Source: JAWKRB01 sp041389885 (lineage in GTDB: Bacteria > Myxococcota_A > Polyangia > Polyangiales > Ga0077539). From it: 64,000 nucleotides of DNA. The DNA lies in assembly GCA_041389885.1 (NCBI GenBank), contig JAWKRB010000013.1, positions 151,730 through 215,729 of the forward strand, read 5' to 3'. Within the stretch, counting starts at the first letter, position 1. The number at the start of each line of letters is the position of its first letter. The notes beneath the pieces are model-generated. The model made no database searches. It saw nothing but the letters and a program-made list of their open reading frames with translations, and had not been told where the DNA came from. The position numbers and the translations under genes are program-made. Below are positions 45,590 through 56,653 of this stretch, in pieces.

Positions 45590-47056
45590 CTATAGCGCCC
45601 GACAGAGGCGATTGTTGCAGATCTGCCCCGAGGCGCAGGCGAGGCCGCACGCGCCACAGTTGAGCCGGTCGTTCGTCAGGTCGCGGCAATTGCCGCCGCA
45701 GTCGGTGAAGCCCGCCCCGCACGACGCGACGCAGACCCCGCCCGCGCAGGCCTGCCCCGCGGCGCAGGCGCGCCCGCACATGCCGCAGTGCGCGCTGTCG
45801 GTCAGCGTGTCGCGGCAGACGCCCGCGCAGGCCGTGAGCCCCGCCGCGCAGATGAGCGAGCAGGCGCCCCGGGAGCAGGTCAGACCCGCCGAGCAACGGT
45901 TGGCGCAGGCGCCGCAGTTGGCGTTGTCGGTCTGCAGGTCGCGGCAGACCCCGCCGCAGTTCGTGGTCCCGGTCGCGCACGACACCCGGCAGCTCCCGGC
46001 GGTGCACACCTGCCCGCCGGGGCAGGGCGCGCCGCAGGCGCCGCAGTTGGCGTTGTCGGTCTGCAGGTCGCGGCAGCTCCCGCCGCAGTCGGTGGTCCCC
46101 GAGGCGCACACCAGCACGCAGTTGCCGCTCGCGCACACGAGGCCGCTCGGGCAGGTCATGCCGCAGGCGCCGCAGTTGAGCCGGTCGAAGCGGAGGTCGC
46201 GGCAATTGCCGCCGCAGTCGGTGAAGCCCCCAGCGCAGCTCACCACGCAGCGCCCCGCCGCGCAGGCGCGGCCGTCGGCGCAGGCGGTGTCGCACGAGCC
46301 GCAGCCCAGCCGGTCGGTCTGCAGGTCGCGGCACACGCCGGTGCAGTTGGTCTGCCCCGCCGGGCAGTTCACGGTGCACATGCCCGCGACGCAGGCCTCG
46401 CCGGCGACGCAGGGGTTGCCGCAGGAGCCGCAGTTGCGGCGGTCGGTCTGGAGGTCGTGGCAGGTCGCGCCGCACACGTCCTGCCCGGGGGGGCACGACA
46501 CGCGGCACACGCCGCTCTCGCAGGAGTGGCCCGGCGGGCAAGCGTTGTTGCAGGCGCCGCAGTTGAGCCGGTCGGTGCGCACGTTCGCGCAGAACGCGCC
46601 CGCGCCGGCGTCGACCCCGGCGTCGCCCGCGGCGCTCACGCACATCGCCAGGGTGGGCCCGCAGTCGAGCGCGCAGCGCCCGGCGGCGCAGACCAGGCCC
46701 GCGGGGCAGGCGTTGCCGCACGCGCCGCAGTTGGCGTTGTCGGTCTGCACGTCGGAGCAGCGGTTGCCGCCGCACAGGCTCTGCCCGGGCGGGCACGAGA
46801 ACATGCACCGACCGCCCCCGCAGACCTGCCCCGCGGGGCAGGCGTCGCCGCAGGCTCCGCAGTTCGCGGGGTCGGCCATGATGTCGACGCATCGACCGCC
46901 GCACGACACGGTCGCGCCGTCGCACGAGACCTGCGCGTCGAGGTTCGAGACGGCGTCGATCGACGCGTCGCCGACGGCCCCCGATGGGCCGACGATGCTC
47001 GCGTTCGAGCAACCCAGGGCGACCATCGATACCAAGAGCAAGAGCTTCTGCGTCAT
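45590..47056 (-). CDS. Cys-rich repeat lipoprotein, ten 43-residue repeats
   Basis: 488 residues. Signal peptide MTQKLLLLVSMVALGC with lipobox, short linker, then ten back-to-back repeats of about 43 residues filling the protein to its end: C..G...CGG.CRDLQTD..NCGACG..C..G..C..G.C. Repeat 3 has a small Ala/Asp insertion. Each unit has about eight cysteines, so many disulfides are expected in the envelope. It is related in style to the next gene downstream (47 bp away) but has shorter units and no C-terminal globular domain. The pair is probably co-expressed. Confidence 0.85.
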   Translation of the reverse strand: MTQKLLLLVSMVALGCSNASIVGPSGAVGDASIDAVSNLDAQVSCDGATVSCGGRCVDIMADPANCGACGDACPAGQVCGGGRCMFSCPPGQSLCGGNRCSDVQTDNANCGACGNACPAGLVCAAGRCALDCGPTLAMCVSAAGDAGVDAGAGAFCANVRTDRLNCGACNNACPPGHSCESGVCRVSCPPGQDVCGATCHDLQTDRRNCGSCGNPCVAGEACVAGMCTVNCPAGQTNCTGVCRDLQTDRLGCGSCDTACADGRACAAGRCVVSCAGGFTDCGGNCRDLRFDRLNCGACGMTCPSGLVCASGNCVLVCASGTTDCGGSCRDLQTDNANCGACGAPCPGGQVCTAGSCRVSCATGTTNCGGVCRDLQTDNANCGACANRCSAGLTCSRGACSLICAAGLTACAGVCRDTLTDSAHCGMCGRACAAGQACAGGVCVASCGAGFTDCGGNCRDLTNDRLNCGACGLACASGQICNNRLCRAL

Positions 47057-47228
47057 CTACCTGCGACCTCGCTGCCACAGAGCGTATCGGCGCGGGCCGT
47101 GCGTTGTCACCTATGTTCCCGAGGGGCGCCCCCCCCGCGCGCACTTGTGACCCGGCGTCGTCGTGGCACCATGGCGCCCCTCGCGCGCGGCGAGACGCGC
47201 GCGGCGTTTCCCCGAAGGACACAACGGA

Positions 47229-48697
<1,469 letters not shown>

Positions 48698-48725
<28 letters not shown>

Positions 48726-50512
48726 GCCGCGTCGGCCGACGCGCGCGCCGACGCGTCGCGGCGACCCCGCGGCGCGCGGTGTAGGATCACCCCGTCTGAG
48801 AGCATCACCCGGTCGACCCCGCGCGCGTCGGCGTGCGCCGCGAGGAGCTCGAAGCGCTCGGGCAGCGCCCGCACGAGCGTGACGGTCTCTCCGCCGGCGC
48901 GCACCTCGACGCGGTCCCCCGTCTGCTGCACGCGCACGCCCGGCGCGGGGTCGATCCGGCGCACCGCCCCGGCCACCACCAGGCTGGGGTCCAGCGGGAT
49001 CGACGGCGGGATCGCCGCGTTCGCCCGCCACGTCGCGCCCCCGTCGGAAGAGACCCGCGCGCGCTCCGCCGTGGTGACCATCACCCAGCCCCGCGCGCTG
49101 GTGACCCGCACGCCCTCGCCGCGGGTCACGAAGCGCCACGTGCGCCCGCCGTCGCGGGTCGAGAGCACCCAGCCGTCGTCGCGCACGAAGACCCCGCGCT
49201 CGGTGTCGACGAAGACCCCGCGCTCGATGGTGCGGCCCTGGACCGTGGGCGAGAGCCGCCAGTGGGCGCCGCCGTCGTGGGTCCACCACACGCCGCCGGC
49301 CACGCGCCAGGCGACGTCGCGCGAGATGAACCCCCCGGCCCCCGCGGGCGCGCTGCCCACGGCCCGGAGCGAGGTCGACATCGGGCGCCACACGCCGCCC
49401 AGGTCGGTGCTCACGAAGCTCCCGCACGAGGCGCCGAAGGCGATCAGCCTGCGGTCGTCGATGGCGCGCATGCGCTCGCACCCGCCGGGGGCGTGGACCT
49501 CCCGGTCGCCCACCCGCGCGCGGCCCGCGTCGAGGCACATCCTCGCGCCCGCGGGGGTCGTCACGCACCGGGGGATCACCGCCTCGTCGGGCGGCACCTC
49601 GCTCAGCGCGCGCGCGGCGGCGCGGGCCTTGGCGTCGTAGTCGGCGGCCTCCCAGGCGTGGCCTCCGTCGAAGGTCCACGAGCGCGGCAGGGGGTCATAG
49701 CCGGCCTCGATGCCGCCCCGCCAGCCGAGGCACCGCACGCGGATCTCATTGCCCTCCAGGCCGATCGCGCCGAGTCGAAACGCGCGCCAGCTCTGCCCGA
49801 AGTCGTCGCTGCGGTGGTGAAAGTAGTCCGAGCCCACCCGCGCCCGCGCGATCATCACCCGGCCGCACACGTCCACCCGGTCGGCGCTCTCGCCGGGGAG
49901 CGTCACCGGCTCGCCGAAGGTGTGGAGGTCTTCGCTCGCCCACAGCCGCGTCGGCGACGCGACGTACACCTTGCGCGCGCCGTCGGTGAACACCCGCGCG
50001 GCGTCGCCCGCGGCGGCGGGGAGCGCCAGGTCGGTCCACCGCGCGCCCTCGTCGCGGCTGAGCATCACCCGCGGCCGCGTCGGGGCCTCGACGGTGCCCT
50101 GGGCGATGAGCAGCAGCGCGTCGCTGCGCTCCAGGCGGTGCACCTGCGGCGAGGCCATGCGCGCGTCGGGGGGAAAGGGCGAGGTCCAGGTGCGCCCGTC
50201 GTCGCGGGTCACGCACACGGTCTCGCGCGTGGTCGCCATGAGCTGCCGGCGCCGCGGGCCCGTCGCGAGCACGTCGCGCATCTCGGGTCCCGGGCGCCAC
50301 CCGACCGCGCGCCACCCCGACGCGATGTCCAAGGGGCGCACGGGGTTGCAGCGCTCGGGGTGCACCTCGACGGCGGGCCTCGGCGGCGGCTGCGGCCGCG
50401 CGACGGCGGCGGGCGGCGGCGGCGGGGCGCGGTCTGGGCGTGCCTCGACGCCCTCGCGACGACACGCCGTCCACGCCACCCAGACCACCAGCCATGTCCC
50501 AGATCGGGTCAT
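48698..50512 (-). CDS. Asp-box (BNR) repeat beta-propeller lipoprotein
   Basis: 604 residues from ATG 50512 with GGAGGA close upstream. Signal MTRSGTWLVVWVAWTAC with lipobox, then a Pro-rich linker. Seven Asp-box motifs (S/T-x-D-x-G-x-x-W) are spread along it: TRDDGRTW, SRDEGARW, SDDFGQSW, TFDGGHAW, THDGGAHW, TRDGGRTW, SSDGGATW. This predicts a six- or seven-bladed propeller like sialidase or Ycf48-type proteins, without recognisable sialidase active-site residues. Probably a surface or periplasmic binding protein. Confidence 0.82.
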
Positions 50513-50581
50513 TCCTCCAAAGGCGCGCAAGCTAGCACCCCGCGCGGCCCCGTGGCGGCCCGGAGGCCGACGGATGATGTA

Positions 50582-53002
50582 ATGTTCGCCGCGATGCGCC
50601 GCCCCTACCTCGCCGCCGTTCTCTCCATGCTCTGCGCGTGCTCCTCGTCGAACACGCCGGCCCCCGCCGCCGACGCCGCCGTCGACGCGCCCGCGGACGC
50701 GCCGCCGTTCACGGGCACCGCCGCGCGCTTCGCGCTCCCGTCGCGGGGGGTGCCGCAGCCCGGCGAGGTGCCCTTCCCCTCGGACCTCTACCTCCGCGGC
50801 GACGCCGACGGCACGGTCACCGACCTGCTGGGCGACTGGTCGGCGCTGGGCGTGGGCTCGTCGGCGACGGGGCAGGCGAGCCTCAACGAGGGCTACGGCG
50901 CCATCGACGGCTTCTCCCGCAACGCGGGCGCGATCTTCGTCCTCGACGGCACGGGCAACCCCACCCCCGCGGTGCTCCCGCCGGCGCCGGGGGCGCGCAA
51001 CGCCGACGCGGCCTACGCGATCATCGACATCGACCCGATGTCGCCCACGCGCCTCGCGTGGGTGCCCGCGGTGGCGGGCTACGTCGAGCGATTCCGCACG
51101 CTCAACGTGCTGCCCGACGGGGTGGTCCTCGAGGCGGGTCGGCGCTACGCGGTGGTGCTCACCACGCAGGTCATGACGAGCGCCGGCGCGCTCCAGGCGC
51201 ACCCGAATTTCGCGCGCGTTCGCGACCTCCCCGCGAGCGCCCGGAGCACCCCCGCCGAGACGCTCTACGGCGGCGCCGTCGACGCGGTGGTCGAGGCGGG
51301 CATCGCGAAGGACCGCATCGCCGCCCTCGCGGTGTTCACCACGCAGACCACGCACCGGCAGCTCCGCGCCGCGCGCGACGCGCTCGCCGCGGGCACCTAC
51401 GGCGCCGCGCCGCAGCTCAACATGGACGCCACGGCCGCGCGCCCCTACAACACCGCGCGCTTCGGCGCGAGCGCGCACACGGGGTGGACCGCGACCCTCG
51501 ACGAGTGGCTGGGCATGCCCGCGCGCGACGCGATGGGGCGCGACCTCCCCGGCGAGCCGCACAGCTCCGAGCCGCCGTCGACGGGCGTGCCCCACGACGC
51601 CATCGGCGCGGTGATCACGGGCACCTTCGTGTCGCCCGAGTTTCGCGGCCCGTGGACCGGCACGACCGCGCGCACCGACGGCACGATCCAGACCGACGCG
51701 ACGGGCGCCTTCGTCGCGGTCGACCGCGCCAAGACGCTGCCCATCACCCTCGCCTTCCCCCGCACCGCGCCGCCCATGAGCGGGTGGCCGGTGGTGATCT
51801 TCGGGCACGGCCTGGGCGGGCAGCGCAAGCAGCTCCTGGGCGTCGCCAACGAGCTCGCCCGCGCGGGGATCGTCACCGTCGGCATCGACACCGCGACCTT
51901 CGGCCAGCGCGCCGCGGGGGCCGCCGCCGACGCCACCTCGCTCTACGGCACCCGCGGCACCTACCGCGGCCCCGACGGCCTCCCCGACGCCGAGGGCTAC
52001 GACAACACCGACTTCTTCGGCGGGCTCACGAACATCCTCGCGCTGCGCGACAACATCCGGCAGACCGCGCTGGACTACGCGCAGGTGCGCCGCCTCGTGG
52101 GCAACGCCGCCCTCGACCTGAGCGCCATCGCCGACCAGTACCCCGGCGCGACGCCGCGGCTCGACGCGTCGCGCGTGGGGTACGTCGGCAACTCCCTGGG
52201 CGGCATCGTGGGCACGGTCTTCGCGGCGATCGAGCCGACGGTGAACCCCTTCGTGCTCAACGTGCCCGGCGGCGCGCTCATCGGCGCGCTGGCGACCGAC
52301 TCGCCCTCCATCGGGTCGAGCCTCAACACCGCGGCGACGATCGTGTTCGGGTTCCCGGGCTCGGTCGCGGTGAACCGCTTTCACCCGGTGGCGGCGCTGC
52401 TCCAGGGCGTGCTCGACGGCGGCGACCCCTCGGCCTACGCCGCCGACGTCACCCGCCCCGCGATGGGCACGCCCCACGACGTGTGGATGACCATGGTCGA
52501 CGGCGACTCGGTGGTCCCCAACCGCGCCAACGAGCTCCTCGCGCGGGCGCTGCGGCTGCCGCAGGTCGCCGGGGCCTACCGCACCGTGAGCGGCCTCGAG
52601 ACCACCCCCTCGCCGGTGCGCGGGAACGTCGGCGGGCGCACGCAAGCCCTTCTGCTGCAATCACCTGCGACGCACGGCGGCAACCTCTCGCAGCGCTGGG
52701 GCACGCTGACCTTCCGCACGCCCTTCCCCCGCGACGACCAGCCCCCGGCGATGCGCTTCGAGGCGGGCCCCTCGGTGCGCATTCGCAACCCCGCGGTGAT
52801 CTACCAGCGCGCCATCGGCTCGTTCTTCACCACCACCTGGGCGGGCATGGGCGCCATCGACGCCACCGGCATGAACGCCTACCAGGACTTCGACGACGAC
52901 CTCTGGACCGACGACGAAGAGCGCGCGATGAGCACCGACCCCTTCGACCCGATGTCGCGCCCCGCGGGCACCCCCCCGCGCACCCGCGACGTGGGATTCT
53001 GA
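50582..53002 (+). CDS. Lipase-like alpha/beta hydrolase lipoprotein
   Basis: 806 residues from ATG 50582 (ATG 50594 also possible). Signal peptide with lipobox SMLCAC, Ala/Asp/Pro linker. The N-terminal half resembles the N-terminal region of bacterial virulence-factor lipases (VPFPSDLYLRGDADGTVTDL). The hydrolase part has VVIFGHGLGGQRKQLLG (oxyanion) and the nucleophile elbow YVGNSLGGIVG, with possible Asp and His at WMTMVDGDSVVP and LQSPATHGGN. Likely an outer-membrane-anchored esterase or lipase facing outward. The next gene follows after 8 bp. Confidence 0.82.
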   Translation: MFAAMRRPYLAAVLSMLCACSSSNTPAPAADAAVDAPADAPPFTGTAARFALPSRGVPQPGEVPFPSDLYLRGDADGTVTDLLGDWSALGVGSSATGQASLNEGYGAIDGFSRNAGAIFVLDGTGNPTPAVLPPAPGARNADAAYAIIDIDPMSPTRLAWVPAVAGYVERFRTLNVLPDGVVLEAGRRYAVVLTTQVMTSAGALQAHPNFARVRDLPASARSTPAETLYGGAVDAVVEAGIAKDRIAALAVFTTQTTHRQLRAARDALAAGTYGAAPQLNMDATAARPYNTARFGASAHTGWTATLDEWLGMPARDAMGRDLPGEPHSSEPPSTGVPHDAIGAVITGTFVSPEFRGPWTGTTARTDGTIQTDATGAFVAVDRAKTLPITLAFPRTAPPMSGWPVVIFGHGLGGQRKQLLGVANELARAGIVTVGIDTATFGQRAAGAAADATSLYGTRGTYRGPDGLPDAEGYDNTDFFGGLTNILALRDNIRQTALDYAQVRRLVGNAALDLSAIADQYPGATPRLDASRVGYVGNSLGGIVGTVFAAIEPTVNPFVLNVPGGALIGALATDSPSIGSSLNTAATIVFGFPGSVAVNRFHPVAALLQGVLDGGDPSAYAADVTRPAMGTPHDVWMTMVDGDSVVPNRANELLARALRLPQVAGAYRTVSGLETTPSPVRGNVGGRTQALLLQSPATHGGNLSQRWGTLTFRTPFPRDDQPPAMRFEAGPSVRIRNPAVIYQRAIGSFFTTTWAGMGAIDATGMNAYQDFDDDLWTDDEERAMSTDPFDPMSRPAGTPPRTRDVGF

Positions 53003-53010
53003 GCTCCCCC

Positions 53011-53934
53011 ATGCGCGCCCTCGCCGCCGTCGTCACCCTCGCCGCGCTGGGCTGCAGCGCGTCTACGGTCTCTCCCCCGGCGACCGACGTCCCCGCGGCG
53101 GACGTCCCGACCGTCCCCGACGTCCCGACCGTGCCCGACGTCCCCGCGTCGCCGTGCCCCGCGAGCGTTCCGCAGCCGGGCCCCTGCGGGCGCGAGGGGC
53201 TCGTGTGTCAGTACGGCGCAGACCCCCGCGAGAGCTGCAGGCCCTCGGCGCGATGCGCGTCGGGGCAGTGGGTCGTGAGCCTCCCGCCCTGCGGCGCGAT
53301 CACCGACCCCGCGATGTGCCCCGCCTCGCGCGAGGTCGCCGCCAACGCCGAGTGCGCCGCGATGGGATCCGTCTGCGACTACGGCGGGCTGGCGTGCACC
53401 TGCACCAACTGCCGCTCGTTCCCCCTCGAGCGCTGCGACGGACCGACGCGCTGGCGCTGCGTCGCGCCCAACATGCAGACGGGGTGCCCCGCGGTGCAGC
53501 CCAACCTCGGCGTGACCTGCGCGATGAACGGCCAGCGCTGCGAGTACGACTGCGAGCAGTACGGCGTCAACGGCGGCAGGCTCTGCACCGACGGCGTGTG
53601 GACCCCCACCTACAACCAGTGCCCCATCTCGTCGCGCGCGGCGAAGCGCGACATCCGCTACCTCAGCGAGGCCGAGCGCGAGACCCTCGCCCGCGACGCG
53701 CTGCGCACGCGCCTCGCGACCTACGAGTACACCGACCCCGCCCTGCGCGGACGGCGCCGCCTCGGCTTCATCTACGAAGACAACACCACCCACCCCTACG
53801 CCCGCGACCCCGACATCTCCGGGGTCGACCTCTATGGGTACACCTCCGCGATCCTCGCGACGGTGCAGCGGCAGCAGCAGCAGATCGAGGCGCTGCAGCG
53901 CGAGGTCCGAAGCCTGCGCGCGCGCCGCCGCTGA
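53011..53934 (+). CDS. Lipoprotein with C-terminal S74-type intramolecular chaperone domain
   Basis: 307 residues. Signal MRALAAVVTLAALGC with lipobox; linker with repeated VPTVPDVP; Cys-rich middle (about 45-205) with many CxxxG patterns. The last 95 residues look like the Peptidase_S74 chaperone known from phage tail spikes: SSRAAKRDIRYLSEAE, then LATYEYTDPALRGRRRLGFI, and a terminal coiled coil ATVQRQQQQIEALQREVRSL. In endosialidases a Ser cleaves the domain off after trimer folding, with Lys five residues later; here S and K have this spacing. Such a domain on a cell lipoprotein suggests a self-maturing trimer. Confidence 0.75.
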   Translation: MRALAAVVTLAALGCSASTVSPPATDVPAADVPTVPDVPTVPDVPASPCPASVPQPGPCGREGLVCQYGADPRESCRPSARCASGQWVVSLPPCGAITDPAMCPASREVAANAECAAMGSVCDYGGLACTCTNCRSFPLERCDGPTRWRCVAPNMQTGCPAVQPNLGVTCAMNGQRCEYDCEQYGVNGGRLCTDGVWTPTYNQCPISSRAAKRDIRYLSEAERETLARDALRTRLATYEYTDPALRGRRRLGFIYEDNTTHPYARDPDISGVDLYGYTSAILATVQRQQQQIEALQREVRSLRARRR

Positions 53935-53970
53935 GCGCGGCGCCCCCCCTCGTCACCACACGACCGAACC

Positions 53971-55233
53971 ATGTCCGACGCACGATCCACGAACTCGCGG
54001 CGGGTCCCACGGACCGCGCTCACCCTGGTCGCGCTGCTCTGCCCTCGGGCGGCGGGCGCGCAGAGCCCCTCGTCGACGCCCGCGCGTCCGACGGCCCCAG
54101 CGCCCGCTGCACCCGGCAACGCGCGCGTCCGTATGGCCTTCGGGCAGGGCGTGACCTTCGCGACCGCCGACGACGCGTTCTCCGTCACGCTCCGCGCGCG
54201 GGTGCAAGCGCGCTTCACCCTCACCGCCGAGGAGGGCGCCGCCGAGGAGCCCGCGACGGAGTTCTCGATCCGCCGTATGCGCCTGCTGTTTCAGGGCCAC
54301 GCGCTGAACCGACACCTGCAGTTCTACCTCCAGCTCGGCTTCTCGAACCGCGACACCGAGCCCGACCTCCGCCTGCCCCTCCGCGACGCCTCGATCGCCT
54401 GGACGCGCTGGCGCGACGTGCACATCCGCGCCGGGCAGATGAAGGTGCCCTTCGACCGGCAGCGGGTGAACAGCTCGTCGGCGCTGCAGTTCTGCGATCG
54501 ATCCATCGTGACGGGCGAGCTCAACCTCGACCGCGACGTGGGCGTGCAGCTCTACTCCCGCGACCTCTTCGGCCTCGGGCACCGCCTGGGCTACCAGCTC
54601 GGCGTCTTCGGCGGCGACGGGCGCAACCGGCTGAGCAGCGCGTCGGGGCTGCTCTGGGTCGCGCGCCTGGAGTTCACGCCGATGGGGAGCTACGACGACT
54701 ACAGCGAGGCCGACCTCGAGCGACTCGCGCGGCCGCGCCTCGCGATGGGCGTCGGCGTCGCCTACAACCAGAACAGCGTGCGCTCGCTGAGCACCTTCGG
54801 GGGCACCTTCGCGCTCGGCGGCTTCGACTACCTCCACGGCGAGGTCGACCTCTCGTTCAAGTGGCGCGGGCTCTCGGTCGTCGCCGAGGCGATCCTGCGG
54901 CGCGCCGACGTCGCCTCGCACGCGCGCACCGCCGACGGGACCACCACCCGCGAGTACTCGCGCAGCGCCTTCGGGTGGTTCGCGCAGGCGGGGTACCTCT
55001 TCAACCAGCACCTCGAGCTCGTCGCGCGCTACGGCGACCTCACGCCCACGGCGCTCGACCCGAACGACGTCGACCCCTCGCAGCGGCGTCGGCGCGAGCT
55101 CGGCGGAGGCGTGAACTGGTACTTTCTCGGCCACGCCCTGAAGCTCCAGAGCGACTACTTCTACTACTTCGGCGAGGCGCTCTCCGACCGCGGCGAGCAC
55201 CAGGCGCGGCTCCAGCTCCAGCTCTACTTCTGA
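53971..55233 (+). CDS. Outer-membrane porin (OprO/OprP-like)
   Basis: 420 residues. A signal peptide ends around RAAGAQ. The rest shows alternating amphipathic beta strands with aromatic ends typical of a 16-strand porin: FSIRRMRLLFQGHALNRHLQFYLQLGF, RDVHIRAGQMKVPFDRQRVNSS, FGWFAQAGYLFNQHLELVARYG, and a last strand ARLQLQLYF ending in Phe, as required for the BAM complex. The GQMKVPFDRQ segment is typical of phosphate-selective O/P porins. Ion preference is not certain. It starts 36 bp after the lipoprotein gene. Confidence 0.85.
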   Translation: MSDARSTNSRRVPRTALTLVALLCPRAAGAQSPSSTPARPTAPAPAAPGNARVRMAFGQGVTFATADDAFSVTLRARVQARFTLTAEEGAAEEPATEFSIRRMRLLFQGHALNRHLQFYLQLGFSNRDTEPDLRLPLRDASIAWTRWRDVHIRAGQMKVPFDRQRVNSSSALQFCDRSIVTGELNLDRDVGVQLYSRDLFGLGHRLGYQLGVFGGDGRNRLSSASGLLWVARLEFTPMGSYDDYSEADLERLARPRLAMGVGVAYNQNSVRSLSTFGGTFALGGFDYLHGEVDLSFKWRGLSVVAEAILRRADVASHARTADGTTTREYSRSAFGWFAQAGYLFNQHLELVARYGDLTPTALDPNDVDPSQRRRRELGGGVNWYFLGHALKLQSDYFYYFGEALSDRGEHQARLQLQLYF

Positions 55234-55333
55234 GCGCGGCAGGCGGCGCGCGGCTGACCTACCGCGCTGGAGCGACCGCCCCTCGTCTCTCACACCGCGT
55301 CTTCCGCGGGTCCGCTGCGGTACAGTCCGCCGC

Positions 55334-56653
55334 ATGTACGTCGAGTCACTGCGGATACGAAACCTCCGCTCCATCGAGGCCGCGGAGCTCGCGCTGCGCG
55401 TGCCGATCGAGGCGACGGACGGAGGGCGACTGCCGAACGTCACCCTGCTCCTCGGCGACAACGGGTCGGGAAAGACCACGGTGCTCCGCGCCATCGCCCT
55501 CGCCGCGCTCGCGCCGGTGATCGCGTCGGGGTCTGGGTACGTCCCGTTCTCGCTCGTGCGTCGGGTGCGGGGAGCGGCCGCGCCCGAGGCCACGGTCGAC
55601 GCCCGGCTCGTGCTCCATCCCCAAGACGGCCAGCCGCAGCGGGTGCCCTCCCGCGCCCGGCTCCTCCCGACGCGCGGCTTCGTCGACCGCTTCGCGCCCG
55701 GCGACACGCCGCCCTGGGCCGAAGCGATGTGGGACGAGCGCTCCCCCGCGTTTCTGCTCGTGGGCTACGGCTCGACGCGCCGGGCGGAGTCTCAGTCGCC
55801 GCACCTCGAGTCGGTGCGACAGAAGTCGCGCATCCTCCGGTACGACCGGGTCGCGGGGCTCTTCGAAGACGCCGCGACCCTCGTCCCGCTCTCTGGTTGG
55901 CTCCCGCGCTTTCGCGGCGAGAACCCCGGGCGTCACAAGCAGGTCGTTCAGCTGCTCAACGAGCTCCTCGCGCCCCACGCCGAGCTCCTCGCCGAGCCCA
56001 TCGACGGCGAGTACCTCTTTCGCGTGGGCGGGAGCGACCTCCCCTTCGCCGCGCTGAGCGACGGCTACCGCGGCTACATCTCCTGGATCACCGACCTGCT
56101 CTACCACATCTGCATGGGCGCTCCGTCGGGGCATCGGCTCGACGAGAACCGCGGCGTGGTCCTCGTCGACGAGGTCGACCTGCACCTGCACCCCGAGTGG
56201 CAGCGAGAGGTCATCCCCACCCTCGCGCGAACGCTCCCTCGCCTTCAGTTCGTCTTCACCTCGCACAGCCCCCTCGTCGCGGGCACCGTGTGGAGAGAGA
56301 ACGTGGTCATCCTCGACGCCCGCGAGGCTGACGGCGTGCGCGCCACCGACCTCGTGCCGTCGCGCGAAGAGGTCTACGGCCTGAGCGCGGACCAGATCCT
56401 CACCAGCGGTCACTTCGGGCTGCGAAGCCCGCGCAACGAGGCGATGCTAGGCACGCTCACCTCGTCGGCGCGCGCCGCGCAGTCGGGAGACCCCGGCGCC
56501 GCGCTGCGGTTCATGCGCCTGATGACGCTGGGCGGGGCCGCTCTCGAAGAGACCACCGCGACCTCGGGCCCCAAGCCGACGCGCGCCAAGGCGCAGAAGG
56601 GCACGAAGGCTGTCGCGAAGCGGCCCTCAACCAAGAAGAAGGCGCCGCGATGA
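55334..56653 (+). CDS. AAA/ABC-type ATPase, probable PtuA-like subunit of a Septu defence pair
   Basis: 439 residues. SMC/OLD-type ATPase: MYVESLRIRNLRSI start, Walker A GDNGSGKT at 41-48, a signature-like LSDGYRGYISWITDLL at 241-256, Walker B VVLVDEVDLHLHPEWQ at 275-290, and the switch His in FTSHSP (H311). The C-terminal 45 residues are Lys/Thr/Ala-rich. It overlaps the following HNH gene by ATGA. This ATPase plus HNH two-gene arrangement is that of the Septu (PtuA-PtuB) anti-phage system, where the ATPase assembles with and controls the nuclease. The Septu call rests on architecture, not on a database search. Confidence 0.8.
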   Translation: MYVESLRIRNLRSIEAAELALRVPIEATDGGRLPNVTLLLGDNGSGKTTVLRAIALAALAPVIASGSGYVPFSLVRRVRGAAAPEATVDARLVLHPQDGQPQRVPSRARLLPTRGFVDRFAPGDTPPWAEAMWDERSPAFLLVGYGSTRRAESQSPHLESVRQKSRILRYDRVAGLFEDAATLVPLSGWLPRFRGENPGRHKQVVQLLNELLAPHAELLAEPIDGEYLFRVGGSDLPFAALSDGYRGYISWITDLLYHICMGAPSGHRLDENRGVVLVDEVDLHLHPEWQREVIPTLARTLPRLQFVFTSHSPLVAGTVWRENVVILDAREADGVRATDLVPSREEVYGLSADQILTSGHFGLRSPRNEAMLGTLTSSARAAQSGDPGAALRFMRLMTLGGAALEETTATSGPKPTRAKAQKGTKAVAKRPSTKKKAPR

